From Streptomyces sp. NBC_00442 (GTDB lineage Bacteria > Actinomycetota > Actinomycetes > Streptomycetales > Streptomycetaceae), in contig NZ_CP107918.1 of assembly GCF_036014195.1 (NCBI RefSeq), positions 5,828,001 to 5,892,000 on the forward strand: a DNA stretch of 64,000 nucleotides, in the 5' to 3' direction. The translations under genes were made by a program, and so were the position numbers. The notes beneath the pieces were generated by a model. It was not told the DNA's origin, made no database searches, and saw only the letters and a list, made by a program, of their open reading frames with translations. Positions 17,461-27,941 of the stretch are shown piece by piece (position 1 is the first letter of the stretch; every line of letters starts with the position of its first letter).

Positions 17461-19128
17461 GTGACAACCATCACCCAGGGCCCTGGGAACCAGGACGGGT
17501 CCCAGGACGACGTGCCCCCCTCTTTTGGCGACCCGGCCGGTACGCCCGGTACGCTCACCGCCGTGCCACACGCTGATCAGTACCGAACCGCCCCGAAGGA
17601 CACCCCCGCGAAACAGCCGGGAGCGCCCCGACCGGAACAGGCCCGTCCGACCCCGCTCGGCACGCTGGCCGAGCGCCTGGGGACGAGCGACCCCGGACCC
17701 GGAGAGGTCACCGGCATCACGCACGACTCCCGGGCAGTGCGCCCCGGAGACCTGTACGCCGCGCTGCCGGGCGCCAACACGCACGGCGCCGACTTCGCCG
17801 CCCAGGCCGCGAGCCTCGGCGCGGTCGCCGTCCTCACCGACCCCGCGGGCCGCGAGCGGGCCGCCGCGACCGGCCTGCCGGTCCTGGTCGCCGGCGACCC
17901 GCGGGGCCGGATGGGCGAGCTGGCCGCCGAGATCTACGGCCACCCCGGCCGCGACCTGCTCCAGCTCGGCATCACCGGAACCTCCGGCAAGACCACCACC
18001 GCCTACCTCGTCGAGGGCGGCCTGCGCGGCGCCGGACACGCGACCGGCCTGATCGGCACGGTCGAGATGCGCATCGGCGACGAGCGCATCAAGTCCGAGC
18101 GCACCACCCCCGAAGCCACCGATCTCCAGGCGCTGTTCGCGGTCATGCGCGAGCGCGGCGTCGACTCGGTGGCCATGGAGGTCTCCAGCCACGCCCTGGT
18201 GCTGGGCCGGGTCGACGGCTGCGTCTTCGACGTGGCCGTCTTCAACAACCTCAGCCCGGAGCACATGGAGTTCCACTCCGGCATGGAGGACTACTTCCAG
18301 GCCAAGGCGCAGCTGTTCACGCCGCAGCGCGCCAGGCGCGGCGTGGTGAACTTCGACGACGAGTACGGCCGGCGCCTCGTGAAGGAGGCCGGCATCGAGA
18401 TCACCACCTTCTCCGCCGAGGGCCACCCCGACGCCGACTGGCGGGCCGAGGACGTGGCGATCCGCCAGGACAGCAGCACCTTCACCGTGGTCGCCCCGGG
18501 CGGCGAGCGGATCTCCGCCACCGCCCCGCTGCCCGGCCCCTTCAACGTGGCGAACACCCTCGCCGCGATCGTCACGCTCGCCATCGCGGGCGTCGACCCG
18601 CAGACCGCCGCCGACGGAGTGGCCGCCGTACCCGGCGTGCCCGGACGTCTGGAGCGGGTCGACGCGGGCCAGCCCTACCTCGCCGTCGTCGACTACGCCC
18701 ACAAGACCGACGCCGTCGAATCGGTCCTGCGCTCGCTGCGCAAGGTCACCGAGGGCAAACTGCACATCGTGCTCGGCTGCGGCGGCGACCGCGACAAGAC
18801 CAAGCGGGCCCCGATGGGCGCCGCCGCGGTCCGCCTCGCCGACACCGCCGTACTGACCTCGGACAACCCCCGCTCCGAGGACCCCCTCGGGATCCTCGCC
18901 GCGATGCTGGCGGGCGCCGCCGAGGTGCCGGCCCACGAGCGCGGCGAGGTCCAGGTCTTCGAGGACCGTGCCGCCGCCATCGCGTCGGCCGTCGCCCTCG
19001 CCGAACCGGGCGACACCGTGCTCGTCGCGGGCAAGGGCCATGAACAGGGCCAGGACATCCACGGAGTGGTACGCCCCTTCGACGACCGCCTGGTGCTCCG
19101 CGCCGCCATCCAGAAGAGTCAGGGATGA
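17461..19128 (+). CDS. murE: UDP-N-acetylmuramoyl-tripeptide synthetase MurE
   Basis: A 555-residue Mur ligase that adds the third amino acid (in streptomycetes LL-diaminopimelate) to UDP-MurNAc-L-Ala-D-Glu. The ATP site is GITGTSGKTTTAYL (Lys177). The substrate-selecting motif DNPRSEDP (Asp468-Arg471) is that of DAP-adding enzymes rather than Lys-adding ones. An unusual N-terminal extension of about 60 residues, rich in Pro, Gly and Thr, precedes the first conserved domain (PLGTLAERLG). The GTG at 17461 is 15 nt after the ftsI stop. A later GTG start near 17563 would shorten the tail and cannot be excluded. Confidence 0.95.
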   Translation: MTTITQGPGNQDGSQDDVPPSFGDPAGTPGTLTAVPHADQYRTAPKDTPAKQPGAPRPEQARPTPLGTLAERLGTSDPGPGEVTGITHDSRAVRPGDLYAALPGANTHGADFAAQAASLGAVAVLTDPAGRERAAATGLPVLVAGDPRGRMGELAAEIYGHPGRDLLQLGITGTSGKTTTAYLVEGGLRGAGHATGLIGTVEMRIGDERIKSERTTPEATDLQALFAVMRERGVDSVAMEVSSHALVLGRVDGCVFDVAVFNNLSPEHMEFHSGMEDYFQAKAQLFTPQRARRGVVNFDDEYGRRLVKEAGIEITTFSAEGHPDADWRAEDVAIRQDSSTFTVVAPGGERISATAPLPGPFNVANTLAAIVTLAIAGVDPQTAADGVAAVPGVPGRLERVDAGQPYLAVVDYAHKTDAVESVLRSLRKVTEGKLHIVLGCGGDRDKTKRAPMGAAAVRLADTAVLTSDNPRSEDPLGILAAMLAGAAEVPAHERGEVQVFEDRAAAIASAVALAEPGDTVLVAGKGHEQGQDIHGVVRPFDDRLVLRAAIQKSQG

Positions 19129-19132
19129 AGTT

Positions 19133-20554
19133 GTGATCGCTCTCTCCCTCGCCGAGATCGCCGCAATCGTCGGCGGGCAGCCGCACGACATACCGGATCC
19201 GTCCCTCACGGTCACAGGACCCGTCGTCATCGACTCCCGCCAGGTGGCGGCCGGTTCGCTCTTCGTGGCGTTCGCGGGTGAAAACGTCGACGGCCACGAC
19301 TACGCGCGGCGCGCCTTCGAGGCGGGCGCCGTCGCGGTCCTCGCGGCCCGGCCCGTCGGGGTGCCCGCGATCGTCGTCGACGACGTGCAGGGCGCGCTCG
19401 GCGCGCTCGCCCGCGACGTGGTGGGCCGGCTCGGCGCCGAAGTCGTCGCGCTCACCGGCTCGTCGGGCAAGACCTCGACCAAGGACCTGATCGCGCAGGT
19501 GCTCCAGCGGCACGCGCCGACGGTCTTCACGCCGGGCTCCCTCAACAACGAGATCGGTCTGCCGCTGACCGCGCTCACCGCCACCGCGGAGACCAGGCAC
19601 CTCGTCCTGGAGATGGGTGCGCGCGGCGTCGGTCACATCCGCTACCTCACCGGTCTGACCCCGCCCACCGTCGGCCTCGTCCTGAACGTCGGGTCCGCTC
19701 ACATCGGCGAGTTCGGCGGCAAGGAGCAAATCGCCCTGGCCAAGGGCGAGTTGGTGGAGTCGCTGCCGGAGTCGGGGTGCGCCGTCCTGAACGCGGACGA
19801 CCCGCTGGTGCGGGCCATGGCGTCCCGCACCACGGCGCGGGTGCTGTTCTTCGGGGAGGCCGCGGACGCCGACGTACGTGCCGAGAATGTCCGGCTCACA
19901 GCGGCCGGACAGCCTTCCTTCAGCCTTCACACACCCTCCGGGTGCGGTGATGTGACGTTGCGCCTGTACGGTGAGCACCACGTGTCGAACGCGCTCGCCG
20001 CGGCCGCCGTCGCCCATGAGCTGGGCATGTCCGCAGACGAGATCGCCCGCGCGCTCTCCGAGGCGGGCTCCCTCTCCCGCTGGCGTATGGAGGTCACCGA
20101 GCGTCCGGACGGCGTGACGGTCGTCAACGACGCCTACAACGCGAACCCCGAGTCCATGCGAGCCGCTCTCCGCGCGCTCGCGGCCATGGGCAAGGCCCCA
20201 CGGGCACAGGGGGGACGTACGTGGGCGGTGCTCGGTCCGATGGCCGAGCTGGGTGACGAGTCGCTCGCCGAGCACGACGCGGTCGGACGGCTCGCCGTCC
20301 GGCTCAACGTCAGCAAGCTCGTGGCAGTCGGGGGCCGGGAGGCGTCCTGGCTGCAACTGGGCGCATATAACGAGGGTTCGTGGGGTGAGGAGTCGGTGCA
20401 CGTGTCCGACGCACAGGCGGCCGTCGACCTGCTGCGCAGTGAACTGCGCCCGGGTGACGTCGTGCTGGTGAAGGCTTCCAGGTCGATCGGTCTGGAACGG
20501 GTGGCGCTCGCGCTGCTCGATGGCGCCGCCGAGGGTGAGGTCGCCGCCCGATGA
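19133..20554 (+). CDS. murF: UDP-N-acetylmuramoyl-tripeptide--D-alanyl-D-alanine ligase MurF
   Basis: A 473-residue Mur ligase that adds D-Ala-D-Ala to the UDP-MurNAc tripeptide. The N-terminal substrate domain ([14 protein letters not shown] to about residue 100) is followed by the ATP motif [17 protein letters not shown] (about 104-120), the central motif [17 protein letters not shown], and the late motif [17 protein letters not shown] (about 331-347). GTG at 19133 is chosen because it lies 4 nt after the murE stop and matches the family start; the longer frame continues antisense-free into murE and is a shadow. Its stop overlaps the mraY ATG (ATGA). Confidence 0.95.
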   Translation: MIALSLAEIAAIVGGQPHDIPDPSLTVTGPVVIDSRQVAAGSLFVAFAGENVDGHDYARRAFEAGAVAVLAARPVGVPAIVVDDVQGALGALARDVVGRLGAEVVALTGSSGKTSTKDLIAQVLQRHAPTVFTPGSLNNEIGLPLTALTATAETRHLVLEMGARGVGHIRYLTGLTPPTVGLVLNVGSAHIGEFGGKEQIALAKGELVESLPESGCAVLNADDPLVRAMASRTTARVLFFGEAADADVRAENVRLTAAGQPSFSLHTPSGCGDVTLRLYGEHHVSNALAAAAVAHELGMSADEIARALSEAGSLSRWRMEVTERPDGVTVVNDAYNANPESMRAALRALAAMGKAPRAQGGRTWAVLGPMAELGDESLAEHDAVGRLAVRLNVSKLVAVGGREASWLQLGAYNEGSWGEESVHVSDAQAAVDLLRSELRPGDVVLVKASRSIGLERVALALLDGAAEGEVAAR

Positions 20555-21621
20555 GGCAGATCCTCTTCGCGGGAGCCATCGGTCTCTTCCTGACCCTGGT
20601 CGGCACCCCGCTGCTCATCAAGCTGCTCGCCCGCAAGGGCTACGGCCAGTTCATCCGTGACGACGGCCCGCGCGGCCACGCCGGGAAGAAGGGCACACCC
20701 ACCATGGGTGGCATCGCCTTCATCCTGGCCACGCTGATCGCGTACGCGCTGACCAAGGTGTTCACCAGCGAGGACCCGACCTTCTCGGGCCTGCTGGTGC
20801 TCTTCCTGACCGCCGGCATGGGCATGGTCGGCTTCCTCGACGACTACATCAAGATCGTCAAGCAGCGTTCGCTGGGCCTGCGGGCCAAGGCGAAGATGGC
20901 GGGACAGCTGATCGTCGGCATCGCCTTCGCGGTGCTCGCCCTCCAGTTCGCCGACAACCGGGGCAACACCCCGGCCTCCACCAAGCTGTCGTTCATCAAC
21001 GACTTCGGCTGGTCCGTCGGGCCGGTCATCTTCGTGGTGTGGGCCCTGTTCATGATCCTCGCCATGTCGAACGGCGTGAACCTGACGGACGGTCTGGACG
21101 GCCTGGCCACCGGTGCGTCCGTGATGGTCTTCGGCGCGTACACCTTCATCGGCCTGTGGCAGTTCCAGGAGTCCTGCGCCAACGCGCAGACCCTGACCAA
21201 CCCCAACGCCTGCTTCGAAGTGCGCGATCCGCTCGACCTCGCGGTCGTCGCCTCAGCCCTGATGGGCTCCTGCTTCGGCTTCCTGTGGTGGAACACCTCG
21301 CCCGCCAAGATCTTCATGGGCGACACCGGCTCGCTCGCCCTCGGCGGCGCGCTCGCGGGCCTGGCGATCTGCTCCCGCACGGAGTTCCTGATCGCCCTGC
21401 TCGGCGGCCTGTTCGTCCTGATCACGATGTCCGTGGTCATCCAGGTCGGCTCGTTCAAGATGACCGGCAAGCGGGTCTTCCGGATGGCGCCGCTCCAGCA
21501 CCACTTCGAACTCAAGGGGTGGTCCGAAGTCCTTGTCGTGGTCCGGTTCTGGATCATCCAGGGCATGTGCGTGATCGTGGGTCTGGGTCTCTTCTACGCG
21601 GGATGGGCAGCCGACAAGTGA
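20551..21621 (+). CDS. mraY: Phospho-N-acetylmuramoyl-pentapeptide-transferase MraY
   Basis: A 356-residue polytopic enzyme that moves phospho-MurNAc-pentapeptide from UDP to undecaprenyl phosphate, making lipid I. About ten membrane segments are visible. Catalytic loops include [13 protein letters not shown] (about 48-60), the Asp-rich GFLDDYIKI (about 92-100), [16 protein letters not shown] (about 172-187) and [12 protein letters not shown] (about 253-264), then the [12 protein letters not shown] segment near the C-terminus. Start ATG overlaps the murF stop, indicating coupling. Confidence 0.97.
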   Translation: MRQILFAGAIGLFLTLVGTPLLIKLLARKGYGQFIRDDGPRGHAGKKGTPTMGGIAFILATLIAYALTKVFTSEDPTFSGLLVLFLTAGMGMVGFLDDYIKIVKQRSLGLRAKAKMAGQLIVGIAFAVLALQFADNRGNTPASTKLSFINDFGWSVGPVIFVVWALFMILAMSNGVNLTDGLDGLATGASVMVFGAYTFIGLWQFQESCANAQTLTNPNACFEVRDPLDLAVVASALMGSCFGFLWWNTSPAKIFMGDTGSLALGGALAGLAICSRTEFLIALLGGLFVLITMSVVIQVGSFKMTGKRVFRMAPLQHHFELKGWSEVLVVVRFWIIQGMCVIVGLGLFYAGWAADK

Positions 21622-23042
21622 GCACCACCTGGCAGGGCAAGCGCGTGACGGTGGCCGGTCTCGGCGTCTCCGGGATGCCGGTGGCCCGGGTCCTCAACGG
21701 GCTCGGCGCCGTCGTCACCGCCGTCAACGAGGGCACCGACGAGCGCTCGCGCAGCCAGGCCGCGGAACTGGAGGCGCAGGGCATCACCGTGCGCCTCGGC
21801 GACGGAGACACCCTGCCCGAGGGCGCCGAACTCGTCGTCACCACGCCCGGCTGGCGGCCCGACAAGCCGCTGTTCGCGGCGGCCGCAGAGGCGGGCGTGC
21901 CGGTGTGGGGAGACGTCGAGCTGGCCTGGCGCCTGCGCGACCTGGACGGCCGCACACCGGCCCCCTGGCTCGCGGTCACCGGCACCAACGGCAAGACCAC
22001 CACCACCCGGATGCTCGCCTCGATCCTGGAGGCCGCGGGCCTGCGCACCGCCGCCGTCGGCAACATCGGCGTCTCGCTGCTCGACGTCGTCCTCGGCGAG
22101 ACGGAGTACGACGTCCTGGCCGTCGAGCTCTCCAGCTACCAGCTGCACTGGGCGCCGTCGCTGCGCGCCCACTCCGCCGCCGTGCTCAACCTGGCGCCGG
22201 ACCACCTCGACTGGCACGGCTCCATGGAGGCGTACGCCGCCGACAAGGGCCGCGCCTACGAGGGCAACACCGTGGCCTGCGTCTACAACGCCGAGGACAA
22301 GGCGACCGAGCACCTGGTGCGCGAGGCCGACGTGGAGGAGGGCTGCCGGGCGATCGGCTTCACCCTCGCCACCCCCGGCCCCTCCCAGCTCGGCGTGGTC
22401 GACGGCATCCTCGTCGACCGGGCCTTCGTGCAGAACCGGCAGAAGAACGCCCAGGAGCTCGCCGAGGTCGCCGACGTCAACCCGCCGGCCCCGCACAACA
22501 TCGCCAACGCGCTCGCGGCCGCGGCCCTGGCCCGCGCCTTCGGCGTCGAGCCCAAGGCCGTACGCGACGGCCTTCGCGCCTTCCGCCCCGACGCCCACCG
22601 CATCGAACACGTCGCGGACGTCGCCGAGGTCGCCTACGTCGACGACTCCAAGGCCACCAACACCCACGCCGCCGAGGCCTCCTTGGCCGCCTACGACCCG
22701 ATCGTCTGGATCGCCGGGGGACTGGCCAAGGGCGCCTCCTTCGACGAGCTCGTCCAGCGCTCGGCGAAGCGGCTGCGCGGCGTCGTCCTGATCGGCGCCG
22801 AGCGCCACCTCATCGCCGAAGCCCTGGCGCGACACGCCCCCGAGGTCCCGGTGGTCGACCTCGACCGGACCGACACTGGGGCGATGTCGGCGGCGGTCCG
22901 CGAGGCGGCGGGGCTCGCCCGGCCGGGGGACACCGTCCTGTTGGCCCCGGCCTGCGCCTCGATGGACATGTTCGCGAACTACAACAAGCGCGGCGAGGCC
23001 TTCGCGGAAGCGGTCCGCGACCTCACCGCAGGGCGCGCCTAG
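21603..23042 (+). CDS. murD: UDP-N-acetylmuramoyl-L-alanine--D-glutamate ligase MurD
   Basis: A 479-residue Mur ligase adding D-glutamate to UDP-MurNAc-L-Ala. The N-terminal Rossmann-like domain starts at [19 protein letters not shown]. The ATP site is [15 protein letters not shown] (about residues 124-138); later motifs are [19 protein letters not shown] and [12 protein letters not shown]. Two starts are possible: ATG 21603, overlapping mraY by 19 nt, or GTG 21618, which overlaps the mraY stop in the GTGA pattern seen elsewhere in this cluster. I list the longer form because family members I recall begin MGS; the shorter one is nearly as likely. Confidence 0.94.
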   Translation: MGSRQVSTTWQGKRVTVAGLGVSGMPVARVLNGLGAVVTAVNEGTDERSRSQAAELEAQGITVRLGDGDTLPEGAELVVTTPGWRPDKPLFAAAAEAGVPVWGDVELAWRLRDLDGRTPAPWLAVTGTNGKTTTTRMLASILEAAGLRTAAVGNIGVSLLDVVLGETEYDVLAVELSSYQLHWAPSLRAHSAAVLNLAPDHLDWHGSMEAYAADKGRAYEGNTVACVYNAEDKATEHLVREADVEEGCRAIGFTLATPGPSQLGVVDGILVDRAFVQNRQKNAQELAEVADVNPPAPHNIANALAAAALARAFGVEPKAVRDGLRAFRPDAHRIEHVADVAEVAYVDDSKATNTHAAEASLAAYDPIVWIAGGLAKGASFDELVQRSAKRLRGVVLIGAERHLIAEALARHAPEVPVVDLDRTDTGAMSAAVREAAGLARPGDTVLLAPACASMDMFANYNKRGEAFAEAVRDLTAGRA

Positions 23043-23101
23043 CCGGACCACCCGTTCCACGGACCGGCCGGCGCCGGGCACGACTGGAGGGGACAGCACA
23101 C

Positions 23102-24484
23102 ATGGCGGCCGATGTTCTTGGCGGCTCCGGGGACGCCGCGCGCGGGGTCCGCGCACGCGCCGGTCTCCTGCTGCGCAGCCGTACCGCGGGCCCCGCGCGG
23201 CGCCCGCCCGTCCGCGGTGGCTCGTCCGGCGCCCCCCGGCGCTCCGGGCCACGCGGCCCCCGGCGCCTGGTGGAGCAGGCCAGGAGGGCCTGGGACCGCC
23301 CCCTGACGGCGTACTACCTCATCCTGGGCAGCGCCCTGCTCATCACCGTGCTCGGCCTCGTGATGGTCTACTCCGCGTCGATGATCAAGGCGCTCGAACT
23401 GTCGCTGCCGGGCTCGTACTTCTTCCGCAAGCAGTTCCTCGCCGCGCTCATCGGCGGGGGCCTGATGATCGCGGCCGCCCGGATGCCCGCCAAACTCCAC
23501 CGGGCGCTCGCCTACCCGATACTGGCCGGCACGGTCTTCCTGCTGATCCTGGTGCAGGTCCCCGGGATAGGGAAATCGGTCAACGGCAACCAGAACTGGA
23601 TCTACCTCGGCGGCCCCTTCCAGCTCCAGCCCAGCGAGTTCGCCAAGCTCGCCCTGCTCCTGTGGGGCGCCGACCTGCTCGCCCGCAAGCAGGACAAGCG
23701 ACTGCTCACCGAGTGGAAGCACATGCTGGTGCCGCTGGTCCCGGTCGCCTTCCTGCTGCTCGGGCTCATCATGCTCGGCGGCGACATGGGCACCACGATC
23801 ATCCTGACCGCGATCCTGTTCGGCCTGCTCTGGCTGGCCGGCGCCCCCACCCGGCTGTTCGCGGGGGTGCTCGCCGTCGCGGGCACGCTCGCCGCGCTCT
23901 TCATCAAGATCAGCCCGCATCGGATGGGCCGGCTGAACTGCATCGGCGCCACCGACCCCGGCCCGCAGGACCAGTGCTGGCAGGCCGTGCACGGAATCTA
24001 CGCGCTCGCCTCCGGCGGATGGTTCGGATCCGGCCTGGGTGCGAGTGTGGAGAAATGGGGTCAACTCCCCGAGCCCCACACGGACTTCATCTTCGCCGTG
24101 ACCGGTGAGGAACTGGGTCTGGCGGGGACGCTGTCGGTCGTCGCCCTCTTCGCGGCTCTAGGCTATGCGGGTATCCGCGTGGCCGGACGCACGGAGGACC
24201 CCTTCGTGAGGTACGCCGCGGGAGGTGTGACCACCTGGATCGTGGCCCAGGCCGTGATCAACATCGGTGCGGTGCTCGGCCTGCTGCCGATCGCCGGTGT
24301 CCCGCTCCCGCTGTTCTCCTACGGAGGGTCCGCGCTGCTGCCGACCATGTTCGCCGTGGGGCTGTTGATCGCGTTCGCGCGGGACGACCCCGCGGCGCGG
24401 GCGGCGCTTGCCATGCGGCAGCCTCGGGTGAGTTGGAAGTCGATGAGACGGCGCGTCAAGAAGCGTCCGTCCGGAGAGCGGTGA
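23102..24484 (+). CDS. ftsW: Peptidoglycan polymerase (SEDS) FtsW
   Basis: A 460-residue SEDS-family glycosyltransferase that polymerises lipid II at the septum with FtsI. A basic, Pro/Arg-rich cytoplasmic N-terminus of about 60 residues is followed by ten membrane segments from about residue 70. Family segments include LGLVMVYSASMI, NGNQNWIYLGGPFQLQPSEF, the large-loop region EPHTDFIFAVTGEELGL and PLPLFSYGGSALL. The ATG at 23102 has a TGGAGGGGA site. A 59-nt gap follows murD, one of the few in this part of the cluster. Confidence 0.95.
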   Translation: MAADVLGGSGDAARGVRARAGLLLRSRTAGPARRPPVRGGSSGAPRRSGPRGPRRLVEQARRAWDRPLTAYYLILGSALLITVLGLVMVYSASMIKALELSLPGSYFFRKQFLAALIGGGLMIAAARMPAKLHRALAYPILAGTVFLLILVQVPGIGKSVNGNQNWIYLGGPFQLQPSEFAKLALLLWGADLLARKQDKRLLTEWKHMLVPLVPVAFLLLGLIMLGGDMGTTIILTAILFGLLWLAGAPTRLFAGVLAVAGTLAALFIKISPHRMGRLNCIGATDPGPQDQCWQAVHGIYALASGGWFGSGLGASVEKWGQLPEPHTDFIFAVTGEELGLAGTLSVVALFAALGYAGIRVAGRTEDPFVRYAAGGVTTWIVAQAVINIGAVLGLLPIAGVPLPLFSYGGSALLPTMFAVGLLIAFARDDPAARAALAMRQPRVSWKSMRRRVKKRPSGER

Positions 24485-24490
24485 ATTTCG

Positions 24491-25576
24491 GTGCATGTCG
24501 TACTCGCCGGTGGGGGGACCGCCGGCCACATCGAGCCCGCGCTCGCCCTCGCGGATGCCCTGCGCAGGCAGGACCCCACCGTGGGGATCACGGCACTCGG
24601 TACCGAGAAGGGTCTGGAGACCCGGCTCGTACCCGAACGCGGCTATGAGCTCGCGCTCATCCCGGCCGTCCCGCTGCCCCGCAGGCCCACCCCCGAACTG
24701 ATCACCGTCCCCGGGCGGCTGCGCGGCACCATCAAGGCCGCCGAGCAGATCCTGGAGCGCACCAAGGCCGACTGCGTCGTCGGCTTCGGCGGCTACGTGG
24801 CGCTGCCCGGCTATCTGGCCGCCAAGCGGCTCGGGGTGCCGATCGTGGTCCACGAGGCCAACGCCCGGCCCGGCCTCGCCAACAAGATCGGCTCGCGGTA
24901 CGCGGCAGGCGTGGCCGTCGCGACGCCGGACAGCAAGCTGCGCAACTCCCGCTACATCGGCATCCCGCTGCGGTACTCGATCGCCACACTCGACCGGGCC
25001 CGGGTCCGCCCCGAGGCCCGCGCCGCGTTCGGCCTGGACCCCGGCCTGCCGACGCTGCTCGTCTCGGGCGGCTCGCAGGGCGCCCGCCGTCTCAACGAGG
25101 TCATCCAGCAGGTCGCCCCGGTGCTCCAGCGCTCCGGCATCCAGATCCTGCACGCGGTCGGCCCGAAGAACGAACTGCCGCGTGTCGAGCACATGCCCGG
25201 GATGCCGCCGTACGTCCCGGTACCGTACGTGGACCGGATGGACCTCGCGTACGCCGCGGCCGACATGATGCTCTGCCGCGCGGGCGCGATGACCGTCGCC
25301 GAACTCTCCGCCGTCGGGCTGCCCGCCGCCTACGTACCGCTGCCGATCGGCAACGGCGAACAGCGGCTGAACGCCCAGCCGGTGGTCAAGGCGGGCGGCG
25401 GTCTCCTCGTCGACGACGCCGAACTCACCCCGGAGTGGGTGCAGGGCAACGTCCTCCCGGTACTGGCCGACCCGCACCGGCTGTACGAGATGTCGCGCTC
25501 CGCCGCCGAGTTCGGGCGGCGCGACGCCGACCAGCTCCTCGTGCAGATGGTGTACGAGGCCGTCGCAGGACGTTGA
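24491..25576 (+). CDS. murG: UDP-N-acetylglucosamine--lipid I transferase MurG
   Basis: A 361-residue peripheral membrane glycosyltransferase (GT28) that converts lipid I to lipid II on the cytoplasmic face. The N-terminal G loop is VVLAGGGTAGHIEPALALAD, the second G loop VVGFGGYVALPG (about residues 97-108), and the C-terminal domain has LLVSGGSQGARRLN (about 193-206) and MLCRAGAMTVAELSAVGLPA (about 260-279), the UDP-GlcNAc site. GTG at 24491 begins 6 nt after the ftsW stop. It is followed directly by ftsQ; murC, often placed between them, is absent. Confidence 0.96.
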   Translation: MHVVLAGGGTAGHIEPALALADALRRQDPTVGITALGTEKGLETRLVPERGYELALIPAVPLPRRPTPELITVPGRLRGTIKAAEQILERTKADCVVGFGGYVALPGYLAAKRLGVPIVVHEANARPGLANKIGSRYAAGVAVATPDSKLRNSRYIGIPLRYSIATLDRARVRPEARAAFGLDPGLPTLLVSGGSQGARRLNEVIQQVAPVLQRSGIQILHAVGPKNELPRVEHMPGMPPYVPVPYVDRMDLAYAAADMMLCRAGAMTVAELSAVGLPAAYVPLPIGNGEQRLNAQPVVKAGGGLLVDDAELTPEWVQGNVLPVLADPHRLYEMSRSAAEFGRRDADQLLVQMVYEAVAGR

Positions 25577-25600
25577 TCGACTGACGGAAGGCAGGGGACC

Positions 25601-26413
25601 GTGGCCGGACAGGCGACCGCTCAGCGCGGTGGCGGACAGAGCGTGCAGGCGAAGTCCGCGAAGTCCGGCCGGCCCGGCCCCCGTCCCGGGCGGGGCGGCC
25701 GGCTCCGGCTGCCCCGCCGGCGCTCCCTGATCCTGCTCGCCGCCGCCGCGGCCCTGATCGGGGCCGGCGTCATCTGGATCCTGTACGGCTCTTCCTGGCT
25801 GCGCGTCGAGCACGTGAAGACCACCGGGACACGGGTTCTGACCACGGCCGAGGTCGAATCGGCCGCCGCGGTACCGATCGGTTCACCGCTGATTTCCGTC
25901 GACACGGGTGCCATTGAGGCACGACTGCGTCAGAAGCTGCCCCGCATCGACTCCGTCGAGGTCGTCCGTTCATGGCCGCACGGAATCGGTCTCAAAGTGA
26001 CCGAACGCCGGCCCGTCCTGGTCGTGAAGAACGGCGCGAAGTTCGACGAAGTGGACGCGAAGGGTGTGCGTTTCGCCACGGACGCGCAGCCGCTGAAGGG
26101 CGCCCCACAGCTCGAATTGACGGTCTCCCAGTCCCCGAGCGTGCGCCGCTTCGGCGCCGACCGGCTCGTCCTCGAAGCGGTCCGCGTCGCGGGCGAACTC
26201 CCGGCCGCCGTCGCCAAGGAGACGCGCTCCGTGAAGATTTCCTCCTACGACTCCGTCACCCTCGAGCTGACCGGCGGCCGGAGCGTCCGATGGGGAAGCG
26301 AGGAGGAGGGCGAGCTGAAGGGACGTACCCTCAGTGCACTGATGAAAGCCCGTCCCAAGTCCGTCCACTTCGATGTGAGCGCCCCCACCGCGCCTGCGGT
26401 ATCGGGTAGTTGA
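25601..26413 (+). CDS. ftsQ: Cell division protein FtsQ (DivIB)
   Basis: A 270-residue bitopic protein. A basic Gly/Arg/Pro-rich cytoplasmic N-terminus (about 45 residues) and one membrane segment (about 46-66) are followed by an extracellular POTRA domain (LRVEHVKTTGTRVLTTAEVE, SVEVVRSWPHGIGLKVTERR) and the FtsQ beta domain. It links FtsL/FtsB to the divisome. GTG at 25601 follows GGCAGGGG. It ends 277 nt before ftsZ, the largest gap inside the cluster. Confidence 0.94.
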   Translation: MAGQATAQRGGGQSVQAKSAKSGRPGPRPGRGGRLRLPRRRSLILLAAAAALIGAGVIWILYGSSWLRVEHVKTTGTRVLTTAEVESAAAVPIGSPLISVDTGAIEARLRQKLPRIDSVEVVRSWPHGIGLKVTERRPVLVVKNGAKFDEVDAKGVRFATDAQPLKGAPQLELTVSQSPSVRRFGADRLVLEAVRVAGELPAAVAKETRSVKISSYDSVTLELTGGRSVRWGSEEEGELKGRTLSALMKARPKSVHFDVSAPTAPAVSGS

Positions 26414-26690
26414 CGGACATTTGCGCTGGCCAGCACCCTGGTTGGTCAGCGACACGGGTGATCACATAGGGTGAAAAGAAAAACGGGAGGTTCGGCGTGT
26501 TCGTTGAACGTGCGCCACTTGTCGACTTAGTGTCCTGTTCGGAAGAGTCCAGCGAACAGACACACTGGTAACCCTAAACTTCAGCGTTAGGGTTCGGGTC
26601 GGCGATACGGACCGTCCCAATCGGCATTCGTCGTCACCTTGCGGAACCCGCGAAGTGACGACCCGTAACTCGAGGCGAGAGGCCTTCGAC
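26414..26690 (+). promoter_or_regulatory. ftsZ upstream regulatory region
   Basis: This 277-nt gap is the main internal promoter region of the cluster. It holds two inverted repeats: CTGTTCG/CGAACAG (26535-26541 and 26553-26559) and AACCCTAA/TTAGGGTT (26570-26577 and 26587-26594). GACAC, the core of the WhiA site, occurs at 26451-26455 and 26559-26563. In S. coelicolor ftsZ has several promoters, one sporulation-induced and dependent on WhiA/WhiB. Exact promoters cannot be assigned here. The motif is short, so chance hits are possible. Confidence 0.6.
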
Positions 26691-27896
26691 GTGGCAGCAC
26701 CGCAGAACTACCTCGCAGTCATCAAGGTCATCGGTGTCGGCGGCGGTGGTGTCAATGCCATCAACCGAATGATCGAGGTCGGTCTCAAGGGCGTCGAGTT
26801 CATCGCGATCAACACTGACGCACAAGCACTGTTGATGAGCGACGCCGACGTCAAGCTCGACGTCGGCCGTGAACTCACCCGCGGCCTCGGGGCCGGAGCC
26901 AACCCGGCAGTCGGACGCAAGGCGGCAGAGGACCACCGTGAGGAGATCGAGGAGGTCCTCAAGGGGGCCGACATGGTCTTCGTCACCGCCGGCGAAGGCG
27001 GCGGCACCGGCACCGGCGGCGCGCCCGTCGTCGCCAACATCGCCCGCTCGCTCGGCGCCCTGACGATCGGCGTGGTCACCCGCCCGTTCACCTTCGAGGG
27101 CCGGCGCCGGGCGAACCAGGCGGAGGACGGCATCGCCGAGCTCCGCGAAGAGGTCGACACCCTCATCGTCATCCCCAACGACCGGCTGCTGTCCATCTCG
27201 GACCGCCAGGTCAGCGTGCTCGACGCCTTCAAGTCCGCCGACCAGGTGCTGCTCAGCGGCGTCCAGGGCATCACGGACCTGATCACCACGCCGGGCCTCA
27301 TCAACCTCGACTTCGCCGACGTCAAGTCGGTCATGTCGGAGGCCGGTTCGGCGCTCATGGGCATCGGCTCGGCCCGCGGCGACGACCGCGCGGTGGCGGC
27401 CGCGGAGATGGCGATCTCCTCGCCGCTCCTCGAAGCCTCCATCGACGGCGCCCGTGGTGTGCTGCTCTCCATCTCCGGCGGTTCCGACCTCGGTCTCTTC
27501 GAGATCAACGAGGCGGCCCAGCTGGTCAGCGAGGCCGCCCACCCCGAGGCGAACATCATCTTCGGCGCGGTCATCGACGACGCCCTCGGCGACGAGGTGC
27601 GGGTCACGGTCATCGCGGCCGGCTTCGACGGCGGACAGCCCCCGGCCCGCCGGGACACCGTGCTCGGCGCCGCCTCCAACAAGCGCGACGAGCCCGCCCC
27701 TTCGCGGCCGTCCGAGGTGTCCCGTCCGCTCGGCGGCCTCGGCACGGTGCCCACCCGCGAGGAACCCCCGGCCCCGCCGGTCCCGGTCGAGCCCGCCCCG
27801 GTCAACGAGGCCCCGGCCCCCTCGGCCATCCCGACGGCCCGTCCCTACCCGGACAGCCAGGCCGAGGAGCTGGACGTGCCGGACTTCCTCAAGTGA
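26691..27896 (+). CDS. ftsZ: Cell division GTPase FtsZ
   Basis: A 401-residue tubulin-like GTPase that forms the Z ring or sporulation ladders. The sequence starts [20 protein letters not shown], and the tubulin signature [13 protein letters not shown] (about residues 105-117) is intact. A variable Pro/Glu-rich linker (about 320-390) leads to the conserved C-terminal peptide [11 protein letters not shown], the likely SepF/partner-binding tail. GTG at 26691 is preferred over the in-frame GTG at 26655 because known Streptomyces FtsZ proteins begin at MAAPQNYL and a GAGAGG site precedes it. There is no ftsA; SepF further on is the presumed membrane anchor. Confidence 0.97.
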   Translation: MAAPQNYLAVIKVIGVGGGGVNAINRMIEVGLKGVEFIAINTDAQALLMSDADVKLDVGRELTRGLGAGANPAVGRKAAEDHREEIEEVLKGADMVFVTAGEGGGTGTGGAPVVANIARSLGALTIGVVTRPFTFEGRRRANQAEDGIAELREEVDTLIVIPNDRLLSISDRQVSVLDAFKSADQVLLSGVQGITDLITTPGLINLDFADVKSVMSEAGSALMGIGSARGDDRAVAAAEMAISSPLLEASIDGARGVLLSISGGSDLGLFEINEAAQLVSEAAHPEANIIFGAVIDDALGDEVRVTVIAAGFDGGQPPARRDTVLGAASNKRDEPAPSRPSEVSRPLGGLGTVPTREEPPAPPVPVEPAPVNEAPAPSAIPTARPYPDSQAEELDVPDFLK

Positions 27897-27941
27897 GCGG
27901 ACTCACGTGAGCGAAGCGACGTTTCGAAGCGATTCCTCGAA

